Shown piece by piece: positions 1 to 7,269 of a stretch of DNA of 12,573 bases. The stretch spans positions 1 through 12,573 of the forward strand of contig JADGPY010000017.1 of assembly GCA_017882205.1 (NCBI GenBank), written 5' to 3'. The DNA comes from Chitinophagaceae bacterium (GTDB lineage: Bacteria; Bacteroidota; Bacteroidia; Chitinophagales; Chitinophagaceae). How positions within the stretch are numbered: position 1 is the stretch's first letter; every line of letters starts with the position of its first letter. Both the position numbers and the translations under genes were made by a program. The notes beneath the pieces are model-generated. The model was not told the DNA's origin. It saw only the letters and a program-made list of their open reading frames with translations, and did not search any database.

Positions 1-1006
1 AAGCCATTGTGTAAATACAATCCTCTACGGAATTATCCGGAGAACTAATTGAACCTTCTGCCGCTTTCATCATCTCTGACATTGATCCAATAAATGCATG
101 TGGAAACCAGCTACCTTTTATTTCCATCGTTTTCCATTCCGGTTCTTTTCCTTCTTCAATTATTACATATTCAAAAACATCCGGAACTCCTGCCGGATAA
201 TTCATCAGCACACCCAGCTTTACTTTAATCGCCCCTTTTGTCCCTTCAAACTTGATATAAGATTGCTGGTTATGCAATCCAAATTGGTGACAATGATTCG
301 TGAAAATGTTGGCGCGTATCATATTACCATAATCCATGATAATATTACTTCGAACTGATGCCAGTTGCTGCATCAGGGGATGTGTTACCGTTTTGGCGTA
401 CATACCTGATGGATTACCTAAGAAAGATCGTATCAGATCAATATAATGAATACTATGGTAGAGTATTTCTACCCGTGGAGCACCGAAAAGAAAATCCCAT
501 AAACCCCAAGGTGTGTAAACATTTACGTTTACTTCTATATCACACAATTCTCCGATGATTCCTTGCGCTATCATATCCCGGGCAGCATTTATAAACGGAG
601 CGTAGCGTAATTGAAAATTAACACCTGCAATCATTTTTTTATCTCGTGCTATTTGAAGTATTTGCTTAGCCTGTTCATAATTTTCTCCCATTGGCTTTTG
701 TATTAATACTGTTGCATGATCTGGTAACTTTTGTAACAAACCCACAATTGCATGTCCAGGCACTGCCATATCAAATACCCCATCTGGGGGGGCATCCTTA
801 AGCATTTGTGCTAGATTTTCATACACAACCGGTATGGAAAATTTCACTGCCGTATCTCTTGCTTTTTTTATATTGATATCATAAAGGCCGGCTATATTAA
901 AACCTGCAAGTTTGTATGCAGGAAGATGTGCATCGTTTACAATTCCTCCAGCCCCTATTATTATTATTGGTCGCGGGTTAAGCGGTAATAAAAAATGAGG
1001 TTGCAT
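1..1006 (-). CDS. Gfo/Idh/MocA-family NAD(P)-dependent oxidoreductase, 3' end cut by window edge
   Basis: The frame is open from the ATG at 1006 to the left edge (335 codons, no stop), so only the last few residues are likely missing. The N-terminus is a Rossmann fold: a hydrophobic strand at residues 14-17, the dinucleotide turn GAGG at 18-21, and D43 ending the second strand. QKP at 103-105 stands where the family usually has EKP; K104 is the expected catalytic lysine. The C-terminal domain has HSIHYID at 184-190, matching the H-x-x-H/D pattern of the active site. Members oxidise or reduce sugars, inositols or 3-keto-glycosides in the cytoplasm; the substrate here is not evident. It follows the RhaT-type gene after 49 bp with no visible terminator, so it is probably the last known gene of the operon. 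A run of seven G at 786-792 is in frame. Family call is firm, substrate unknown. Confidence 0.9.
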   Translation of the reverse strand, partial: MQPHFLLPLNPRPIIIIGAGGIVNDAHLPAYKLAGFNIAGLYDINIKKARDTAVKFSIPVVYENLAQMLKDAPPDGVFDMAVPGHAIVGLLQKLPDHATVLIQKPMGENYEQAKQILQIARDKKMIAGVNFQLRYAPFINAARDMIAQGIIGELCDIEVNVNVYTPWGLWDFLFGAPRVEILYHSIHYIDLIRSFLGNPSGMYAKTVTHPLMQQLASVRSNIIMDYGNMIRANIFTNHCHQFGLHNQQSYIKFEGTKGAIKVKLGVLMNYPAGVPDVFEYVIIEEGKEPEWKTMEIKGSWFPHAFIGSMSEMMKAAEGSISSPDNSVEDCIYTMA

Positions 1007-1055
1007 ATAAAATAATTAATAGTTTTATAATTTATACTTTAACATCTTCGCTGCT

Positions 1056-2111
1056 TCACCCTGCTGCTTCAGTACCGAGATAGTTACCATACGTCAGAGT
1101 CAATACTGCCAATATCAGGATCGCCAAAGCCAGTGCCAATATCCATTTTGTTCTTACTTTAACACCCATCCATTCTTTTAATGCCAGTCCTACAATGCTG
1201 CTAAACAGTACTAACATGATCATGTGGACTGCCCAACTACTAAACTTATATGCCCCCATACGCGTATGCCCAAGTCCATAAAAAAAGAATTGCGAATACC
1301 ACAACAACCCGGTTATAAATGCCAGTATATAATTTAATGATAAAAAAGAAGGCTTTTCATTCCCCGGCAACTTTCGATATTCACCAAAAGTTTTTTGCTT
1401 AATATGCAAATACACGCAATAGATTGCCGTTGAAAAAAAAGCGCCCGAGTTTGCAAAAATATAGATCACATTGCCCTGAAAATGACCTGCGCCATATTTT
1501 ATGGCCACGTCCGCAATTGGCTGCCCCTGGTCTAATGCAAAGCCATACACTGCCGAAAGCACACCTGCCAGTAAACAAAGCGGTAACCCTTTGGCAAAGG
1601 AAAATGAGGATGACAAATTTTTATTTTTTTCCAGTTCCTTTTCTTTAGACCGCCCTGCCAGACCGCAAATTGTAATGCCCAGTGCACCGATTGCTACACC
1701 TGACATCACCCAACCTGAACCAGTGTTATTTAATATCATAGCCAATTCGCCATGCACCAATGGCGGCAAGAGCGTACCTACCACACAGGAAATACCCACC
1801 GCGATAGCATAGGTCAATGAGAATCCAGCATAACGAATGGCAAGACCAAAAGCTGTCCCCCCAATACCATAAGCTGCGCCTAATATAAATGATTTGTACA
1901 TGGCAGCTTTAGGTGCTTCTGTTAGTATCTCTCTTAAATGTGGTATAGTAATAGATGCTACAATGATAGGTAATAGTAACCAGCAAAAAACGGCCTGTGC
2001 CAACCAATAGGTTTGCCATGACCATGCCAACGTTTTTCTCTGCGGCGTATAGCACAACGATGCACTGGATGCGCCGGTTGCATGAAATAAAACTCCAGTA
2101 ATTACACTCAT
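1056..2111 (-). CDS. RhaT-type L-rhamnose/proton symporter family permease
   Basis: This 351-residue inner-membrane protein has about ten hydrophobic segments, roughly at residues 4-20, 35-56, 72-92, 97-120, 132-153, 172-192, 210-234, 259-280, 290-312 and 322-342, with a charged loop at about 153-168. The N-terminus (HATGASSASLCYTP, then SWQTYW) and the segment YGIGGTAFGLAIRYAG resemble E. coli RhaT, whose family imports L-rhamnose and related 6-deoxysugars with protons. Length is close to RhaT (about 344). Its ATG overlaps the lactonase TGA by 4 bp (ATGA), so translation is probably coupled. No rhaA, rhaB or rhaD homologue is present in the window, so rhamnose itself is only one possibility; another deoxysugar, sugar lactone or sugar acid would also fit. 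Family call is strong, substrate is inference. Confidence 0.88.
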   Translation of the reverse strand: MSVITGVLFHATGASSASLCYTPQRKTLAWSWQTYWLAQAVFCWLLLPIIVASITIPHLREILTEAPKAAMYKSFILGAAYGIGGTAFGLAIRYAGFSLTYAIAVGISCVVGTLLPPLVHGELAMILNNTGSGWVMSGVAIGALGITICGLAGRSKEKELEKNKNLSSSFSFAKGLPLCLLAGVLSAVYGFALDQGQPIADVAIKYGAGHFQGNVIYIFANSGAFFSTAIYCVYLHIKQKTFGEYRKLPGNEKPSFLSLNYILAFITGLLWYSQFFFYGLGHTRMGAYKFSSWAVHMIMLVLFSSIVGLALKEWMGVKVRTKWILALALAILILAVLTLTYGNYLGTEAAG

Positions 2112-2974
2112 AAATGTTGCGCTAATTTGTAAAAAAATGCTGCATTCTTAAACAACAATTTTTCTTGTTCATTCTCTGCCAATTCTTCCGTAAAAATATG
2201 ACGGTATGCCTGCCATGCTTTTTCATAAGGTCCGGCTAACAAAGCAACCGGCCAGTCACCGCCGCAGAAACAACGATCGGTTCCAAATAATTCCAACGTA
2301 TACACCACATAAGGTTTCAGGTCATCTTTTGTCCAGTTATTTCCATTGCCGGCAGCTGTTCCAAGCCCTGAAATTTTAGCGTATAAATTTTTATGCTGTG
2401 CAGCTTCTTTCATCAATTCTCCCCATCGGCCAAATCTTTCTTTTGAAGCTATAGGTGGTTGGTTCAGGTGATCAAAAACCATTTTCAGACCAGGTATTTT
2501 TTCAGCTACTTTAATGGCTGCCTGCAAATGTTCTGCGTTAACTCCCACAATATCATAGGTAAGATGATGTGAAGCTAATATATTTAAGCTTTCTATTACA
2601 TTATCTTGTAGCAACCATTGGGTATCAGCTTCGTTGTGAATCAGATGGCGGCAGCCCTTGTAATAATTATTTTTCAAATACTTTTCAGTTAATGATTTTT
2701 TCATTGCTACAGGATCTGTTAACGGCAGCCAGCCAACTACCCCTTTTATCCAGTCTGTTCGGTCTGCAACTTCCAGCATGATATCAGTATCTTCAAAATT
2801 ATCAGCAGCCTGTACTAATATACCATCTGTAACGTTGGCTTTATAAATATGTGGAGTTAGCTGTTCAATAGAATAAGTTTTATTGAGAATACTGGTATCA
2901 TTTTTCAACCATGCATATTCAGCTCTTTCCAAATCCCATACATGAATATGTGTATCTACAATTTGTTTTGTCAT
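2108..2974 (-). CDS. COG3618 metal-dependent amidohydrolase, probable sugar-lactone lactonase
   Basis: This is a TIM-barrel hydrolase of the L-fuconolactonase / L-rhamnono-lactonase / pyrone-dicarboxylate lactonase group. Counting from the ATG at 2974 (288 residues), the first strand carries the metal-binding pair in VDTHIHVWD (H9, H11). A basic cluster GCRHLIH follows at 107-113, then FDHLNQPP with H169, and CGGDWPV with D240, the usual C-terminal aspartate of the barrel active site. An in-frame GTG at 2989 would add five residues; I prefer the ATG because homologues begin just before the first strand. The gene starts 20 bp after the CoA-transferase stop and overlaps the RhaT-type gene by 4 bp. 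Its likely job is opening a lactone formed by sugar oxidation to the free acid in the cytoplasm. The exact lactone cannot be read from sequence. Confidence 0.87.
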   Translation of the reverse strand: MTKQIVDTHIHVWDLERAEYAWLKNDTSILNKTYSIEQLTPHIYKANVTDGILVQAADNFEDTDIMLEVADRTDWIKGVVGWLPLTDPVAMKKSLTEKYLKNNYYKGCRHLIHNEADTQWLLQDNVIESLNILASHHLTYDIVGVNAEHLQAAIKVAEKIPGLKMVFDHLNQPPIASKERFGRWGELMKEAAQHKNLYAKISGLGTAAGNGNNWTKDDLKPYVVYTLELFGTDRCFCGGDWPVALLAGPYEKAWQAYRHIFTEELAENEQEKLLFKNAAFFYKLAQHL

Positions 2975-2994
2975 AGTGAAAATATACACTATTG

Positions 2995-4134
2995 TTATAA
3001 ATCAAATTCTTTTCTGATGGCTGTAGTATGCTCACCCAACGATGGCGCCCCTTTTCCCGATTTCAATATTTGTCCATCCACTCTTATCGGGCAGCGAGTT
3101 GTTTTTAAAAACTTATTGCCTATCGAGACCTCTTGCTCCATTTCCAGGACTTTATATCCGTCTTGCTTCATCAGCATATCGTAATCTAATACTTCCGCAC
3201 ACCATATATCTGCAGGCTCCAATATTGCAAGCCATTCCAAGGCTGATTTAAGGCTTAGATGGTCCTTTAGAATCAGTTTTATCTCATCTCTTTTATCAAA
3301 CCAGTCTGAAGCATTTATATAGGATAGCAATACATCACATCCCAATAATCGCCCCAGGTGTGGAATATCCCCCATGGCCAGCGCCAGGTAGCCTTCAGTT
3401 GTCTTATAAATACCATAGGGCGCCCCAATATAGGCATGTCCATTGTTTACAGCGCTTCGCTGCGGCAATTCATGACCGTCATTATAGAAGCAGGTTAGTA
3501 CTTCAAATTGAAAATCTAGCAGACTTCCTAACATACTGACCTCTATCAATGCACCTTCTCCGGTAGTAAAGCGGTTAAATAAGGCAGTTAATATTCCCTG
3601 TACCAAATGGGTTCCGGCTAATATATCGGCAACTGCAACACCCATAGGCGTAGGATTGTCTTCTTTATTTCCACTCAGGAAAGTAATGCCGGAAACCGCC
3701 TGCAACAACAAATCCTGCCCGGGCTTGTCTTTCCACCCACCCTCATCACCATAACCATTGATGCAGGCATATACTAGTTGTGGATTGAGAGCTTTGACGG
3801 CATCATATGAAAGCCCTACACGCTCCATTACACCCGGGCGGAAATTATGTATCATCACATCTGCTTTCTTAATCAGGTTTTTTATTTCTTTCAGGTCATC
3901 AGCGTTCTTTATATCGGCCTGGTAGCTTTCTTTATTACGATTGATAGCATGAAAAATAGTGGACTCCCCATCCACCACCGCATCACTCACATACAATCCA
4001 CGGCAAATATCTCCTGTGACCGGACGCTCTATTTTTATTACCCTGGCACCCATATCTGCCAGCCGTAAACTAGCAGAAGGTCCCGATAAAAACTGGCTAA
4101 AATCCAGTACCAATATATCTTCTAAGAGTTTCAT
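2995..4134 (-). CDS. Class III CoA-transferase (CaiB/BaiF family), second copy
   Basis: This is a 379-residue CaiB/BaiF protein, the family of formyl-CoA transferase and carnitine CoA-transferase, which move CoA between carboxylic acids through an aspartyl-CoA thioester. The N-terminal Rossmann-like domain shows DFSQFLSGPSASLRLADMGA at residues 11-30 and VIKIERP at 32-38, then NRNKESYQADIK and HNFRPGVMERVGL. The glycine-rich stretch INGYG at 125-129 precedes PGQDLL. The expected catalytic aspartate is D170 in GVAVADILAG, aligned by eye with FRC D169. The C-terminus has EQEVSIGNKFLKTTRCPIR. It is clearly related to the gene just upstream (4131..5276) and overlaps it by 4 bp (ATGA), pointing to a duplication and coupled translation. 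These enzymes are usually interlocked dimers; whether the two copies pair is unknown. Acid donor and acceptor cannot be predicted. Confidence 0.9.
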   Translation of the reverse strand: MKLLEDILVLDFSQFLSGPSASLRLADMGARVIKIERPVTGDICRGLYVSDAVVDGESTIFHAINRNKESYQADIKNADDLKEIKNLIKKADVMIHNFRPGVMERVGLSYDAVKALNPQLVYACINGYGDEGGWKDKPGQDLLLQAVSGITFLSGNKEDNPTPMGVAVADILAGTHLVQGILTALFNRFTTGEGALIEVSMLGSLLDFQFEVLTCFYNDGHELPQRSAVNNGHAYIGAPYGIYKTTEGYLALAMGDIPHLGRLLGCDVLLSYINASDWFDKRDEIKLILKDHLSLKSALEWLAILEPADIWCAEVLDYDMLMKQDGYKVLEMEQEVSIGNKFLKTTRCPIRVDGQILKSGKGAPSLGEHTTAIRKEFDL

Positions 4135-5276
4135 ATCTTTTCTTTTACTAACTCACTTTTAAGTTTCTCTGTATGCTCTCCGAGTTTGGGAGCAGGAATG
4201 TCAGATAAAAAATATTGTTTATTAATTCTTATTGGGCAACGTGTTGTCTTAATTTTTTTATTGCCCACCGCAAATTCCTGTTCCATATTCAATCCCTGGT
4301 AAGTTGAAGTTTGCATCAATTGTTCCCAGTTTAAAACAGGCATGACCCACAAATCATATAAATTCATTTTTGTTAACCAGGTATCAGTAGTATCAGTGAT
4401 AAAATGTTGTGTGAGAATAGCTTTAATTTCATCCCTTTTTTCAAAGGCATCTTTTTCCGTAAATTTTTTTAATTCCTCACTTTGAATAGCAACATTTAAT
4501 TTTTCAAGTGGCATCATAGCCACAGCAATATAACCATTAGCTGTTTGATAAATGCCATAAGGCGCACTCAATAATGAATGACCGTTGTTAACGCTTGATC
4601 GCAGATGTTGTTGGTTGGTTTGAAAATAGGTAGTAAAAAATTCAAATTGAAAATCTATTAAAGTTTCTAATAAGCTTAATTCCAGTAATGCGCCCCTCCC
4701 GGTTTTCTGACGGCGAATGAGTGCCGCAAGAATTGACTGTACCGCCTGATTGCCACATAAATAATCGCCTATTCCCAGGCCAAAAGGCAAAGGATTATCA
4801 TCTTTATTTCCTGTAGAATAGGCCAATCCTGAAATAGCTTGTGTCAGTAGGTCCTGGCCAGGTTTGTGGCTCCAGGGGCCTTTTTTTCCATAACCCGATA
4901 TTTCTGTGTAGATAATATCCGGCTTTATTTTTTTTACTGATATGTAATCTAACTCTATGGCCTCCATTACTCCAGGACGAAAATTATGTATCACCACATC
5001 AGCTTTAGCGATGAGTTGTTTTACAAAAAACATATCTTCCGTGCTCTTCAGATCGGCAGCATAACTTTCTTTATTCCGGTTAATGGTATGGAACAATAGT
5101 GAACTTTCATCCACCCATAAATTTTTTATAGACAGTTGACGTCCAGAGTCTCCTTTTCCAGGCCGTTCAATTTTGATAACACGAGCCCCTAAATCGGCCA
5201 GTCGTAGCCCTGCACAAGGACCTGATAAATATTGACTAAACTCTAAAATGGTAATCCCTTTCAATGGTAACTGCAT
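4131..5276 (-). CDS. Class III CoA-transferase (CaiB/BaiF family), first copy
   Basis: This 381-residue protein belongs to the same family as its downstream neighbour. It shows LEFSQYLSGPCAGLRLADLG at 11-30, VIKIERPGKGD at 33-43, NRNKESYAADLK, and HNFRPGVMEAIEL near 97-109. GYGKKGPW precedes PGQDLL at 139-144. The presumed catalytic aspartate is D171 in GIGDYLCG. The C-terminal block EQEFAVGNKKIKTTRCPIR closely matches the paralogue, and both end in LGEHT before a short tail. It begins 9 bp after the substrate-binding-protein homologue stops. Both copies keep the catalytic aspartate, so neither looks dead. Differences around the active site (DYLCGNQ here, DILAGTH in the other) and in the middle region suggest different acids or different roles. 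A lyase or racemase of the same fold cannot be excluded, since alpha-methylacyl-CoA racemases share it. Confidence 0.9.
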   Translation of the reverse strand: MQLPLKGITILEFSQYLSGPCAGLRLADLGARVIKIERPGKGDSGRQLSIKNLWVDESSLLFHTINRNKESYAADLKSTEDMFFVKQLIAKADVVIHNFRPGVMEAIELDYISVKKIKPDIIYTEISGYGKKGPWSHKPGQDLLTQAISGLAYSTGNKDDNPLPFGLGIGDYLCGNQAVQSILAALIRRQKTGRGALLELSLLETLIDFQFEFFTTYFQTNQQHLRSSVNNGHSLLSAPYGIYQTANGYIAVAMMPLEKLNVAIQSEELKKFTEKDAFEKRDEIKAILTQHFITDTTDTWLTKMNLYDLWVMPVLNWEQLMQTSTYQGLNMEQEFAVGNKKIKTTRCPIRINKQYFLSDIPAPKLGEHTEKLKSELVKEKI

Positions 5277-5285
5277 AAAACTTAC

Positions 5286-6452
5286 TTAGATTGTTTTTGT
5301 CCTTCGTTTGCTGTTTCGGTAGAGTTTGTTCATTTCTTCCAATACTTTATTGGGTCTTCCTCCCTGCAACAAATATTTTTGCAAGGGAATACCGGCATGA
5401 TCCTGGAAGTAGAGGTAACCGTTATACCTTGGCCTTAGGTAAGCCCTATCCATTGTATCAAGTGTATTAATAAAATAGTTATTGGAGCTCCTATTAACAT
5501 CTTCACTTACCCATGCAGACCGATGTCCTGGTTGCCCTCCATGCTGCACGTACAAATTAGATTGAATTTCCGGGGAAGCAACCCAAGATACAAATTGGAT
5601 TGCCCATTCCTTGTTATTTGTTAAAGAAGATACTGCAAGCCCTGTTCCACCAATAGTGCTTTTTAAATGAGTACCTGTTTCAAACAAAACAAGATCCGTA
5701 TATATCAGTAGGAATTTGGCATAACCCTTGCGTGAATAATTCGAGTAGCCATACGCAAAAGGACAATACCAATAATTATCGGTTGATGTCATTAATTCAG
5801 CTACAGCAATTGGATTACATACAAACATTTTTTTATCCACTAAACTCAGTAGTTCCTTCATGCTATCCAGTGCTTTCAAACCTGTTTCAATATCAATAAC
5901 TTCCTTCTCATTCAAAAAGGGCTCATTACCATGCGCCTGGCAAAACATATAAAAATTCATCAGCAAATCAATCGGTATAGCCGGCATAGCCAACTTCCCG
6001 CGTTTTGCCAAAGCAATTACTTCAGGCCATGTACCCGGAACAGGAATACTATTTCTTTGGAGCAAATCAGCACGGTAACTTGCCACTGGCGTTGCCGCAT
6101 CAACAGCCAATGCCCATTGATGATCGTCATAATAATAACTCAGGTGAGAATAACCTACGGAGTTTATTAACTGGTCTTCCAAATATTTTTTAGGTAAATA
6201 TTCATCTAAAGGCAACACGCATTTTGTAGCCGCAGCACGTCCCACCCACGGATGGTCAACAATAAGTAAATCATATTTCTTTGTTAGTTTTTCTATAGGA
6301 TAATCTGCAAATTCCTGAAGGGTCCGTTTTTGCCAAATAATTTCCACATGGGGATATAGTTCGGAAAACCGTTGAGCAGCGGCAAATAGTGGTGTAATGC
6401 CCCGGCTATGCCCCCAGGTTATTCCATTTAAAGCAATTTTATTCATCTTCAT
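5286..6452 (-). CDS. Family-1 extracellular-solute-binding-protein homologue lacking a signal peptide
   Basis: This 388-residue protein has the fold signature of sugar-type ABC substrate-binding proteins. A first strand ITWGHSRGI lies at 11-19, a helix to FSELYPHV, and a second strand VEIIWQKR. Then come DLLIVDHPWVG at 61-71 and VLPLDEYLP. The family hallmark GGTGLAVSS at 268-276 follows, then NKEWAIQFVSWVASPEIQ and HGGQPGHRSAW at 304-314. The fold begins within about ten residues of the start, so there is no signal peptide, lipobox cysteine or transmembrane segment; the product should stay in the cytoplasm. No ABC permease or ATPase gene is in the window. The ATG at 6452 overlaps the MaoC stop (ATGA), and a second ATG two codons on (6446) is possible. 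Lying between MaoC and CoA-transferase genes, it may bind an intermediate of that pathway, but its role is unknown. Confidence 0.85.
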   Translation of the reverse strand: MKMNKIALNGITWGHSRGITPLFAAAQRFSELYPHVEIIWQKRTLQEFADYPIEKLTKKYDLLIVDHPWVGRAAATKCVLPLDEYLPKKYLEDQLINSVGYSHLSYYYDDHQWALAVDAATPVASYRADLLQRNSIPVPGTWPEVIALAKRGKLAMPAIPIDLLMNFYMFCQAHGNEPFLNEKEVIDIETGLKALDSMKELLSLVDKKMFVCNPIAVAELMTSTDNYWYCPFAYGYSNYSRKGYAKFLLIYTDLVLFETGTHLKSTIGGTGLAVSSLTNNKEWAIQFVSWVASPEIQSNLYVQHGGQPGHRSAWVSEDVNRSSNNYFINTLDTMDRAYLRPRYNGYLYFQDHAGIPLQKYLLQGGRPNKVLEEMNKLYRNSKRRTKTI

Positions 6453-6901
6453 TTATTTTCCCGATCCGCTTTTTCTGCGAGCAGGATATGCTCACATATC
6501 ATCACTAATTCCTTATGCTGATTAAATGCTTCTACTAATTCTGTGACCAAACCATAGCCAGGTTTTTTGTAATCTTTCTTCTCTTTAATGGTAACTTTTA
6601 CTTTAATAGTATCTCCAATAAATACCGGCTTAATAAAACGCAATCTCTCATATCCATAAGTCATAGCCGCTTCATTAATAACCTTAGCTGTTAAACCAAC
6701 TGCTATACTAAAAACAAGCGTGCCATGTGCAATGCGTTGCTTAAAGGGTTGTGCTTTACACCATTCCGCATCCATATGATGAGGAAAAAAATCGCCGGTT
6801 TGCCCGGCGTGAATGACAATATCTGATTCGGTTATGGTGCGGCCCATAGTTTCTCGAATATTGTTTAGTTCTAAACTTTCAAAATATCTTTTTTCAAACA
6901 T
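6449..6901 (-). CDS. MaoC-like hot-dog enoyl-CoA hydratase/dehydratase
   Basis: This 150-residue single hot-dog protein is about the usual size for R-specific enoyl-CoA hydratases and MaoC dehydratases. The entry GRTITESDIVIHAG leads to the hydratase motif GDFFPHH at residues 36-42; D37 and H42 occupy the catalytic Asp and His places of the GDxNPxH pattern. IAHGTLVFSIAVGL at 57-70 is the usual helix and loop after it, and VTIKEKKDY belongs to the later sheet. The expected reaction is reversible addition of water to a 2-enoyl-CoA (or beta/gamma-hydroxyacyl-CoA), in the cytoplasm. It is the first gene of the operon, preceded by a 450-bp gap, and overlaps the next gene by 4 bp. CoA-transferases two and three genes on would supply the thioester substrate. 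The substrate is unknown; itaconyl- or mesaconyl-type hydratases share this architecture, but no CitE-type lyase is visible. Confidence 0.88.
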   Translation of the reverse strand: MFEKRYFESLELNNIRETMGRTITESDIVIHAGQTGDFFPHHMDAEWCKAQPFKQRIAHGTLVFSIAVGLTAKVINEAAMTYGYERLRFIKPVFIGDTIKVKVTIKEKKDYKKPGYGLVTELVEAFNQHKELVMICEHILLAEKADRENK

Positions 6902-6999
6902 GTTATCATAATAATAAATTAATCATGACGGAATATTTCTTCCATATAGGCCGACTTTCTAATATTCATAAATTTTGATCAATTAATTATTTGAAAGGT

Positions 7000-7007
7000 C
7001 AAAACTA
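7000..7007 (-). promoter_or_regulatory. Candidate Bacteroidota -7 element upstream of the MaoC operon
   Basis: The minus strand reads TAGTTTTG here, a full match to the Bacteroidota -7 consensus TAnnTTTG. It lies about 100 bp before the MaoC ATG, giving a leader of roughly 90 nt. No TTTG is found at the usual -33 distance, so the call rests on one element in AT-rich DNA and may be chance. Confidence 0.3.
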
Positions 7008-7089
7008 CTCAAGCTTATTTTCCCCTTGAATAATTTCTACTTTCAAAAGAATGGTTCATTGATACTTATACTAATCGCCAGTGTTTTTA

Positions 7090-7269
7090 ATCTTTAATAA
7101 AAAGTCCGATCACCCAATTTTCTTCAGCACAGAATTTTTCTTTTCGAAAGCTAATAAAAATATATCCATGTTCTATTCCTTTGGCGTTCTGTTTCCCGGA
7201 TTTAATAAAGTCTTTACGGTAACTTTTGTTTAGGCCCTTTAGTATAAGGTTTGTTTCCAGGATATTATA
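7090..7269 (-). pseudogene. Start-less 60-codon open stretch, possible gene remnant
   Basis: On the minus strand a frame runs from the stop at 7270-7272 to the stop at 7087-7089 without interruption. The 60 codons contain no ATG and no early GTG or TTG. The translation is mixed in composition and looks protein-like (for example GYIFISFRKEKF, then AEENWVIGLF near the end), but I do not recognise a family. It may be the remnant of a decayed gene downstream of susD, or a chance open frame. Nothing supports expression. Confidence 0.2.

Noticed and set aside
98..558. Two plus-strand ORFs at 98-358 and 358-558
   Set aside because: They are antisense shadows of the oxidoreductase, whose minus-strand frame is open from 1006 to the edge and carries clear family motifs.
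2975..2989. GTG start five codons upstream for the lactonase
   Set aside because: The ATG at 2974 places the metal-binding first strand at the usual distance from the start; the GTG is possible but less likely.
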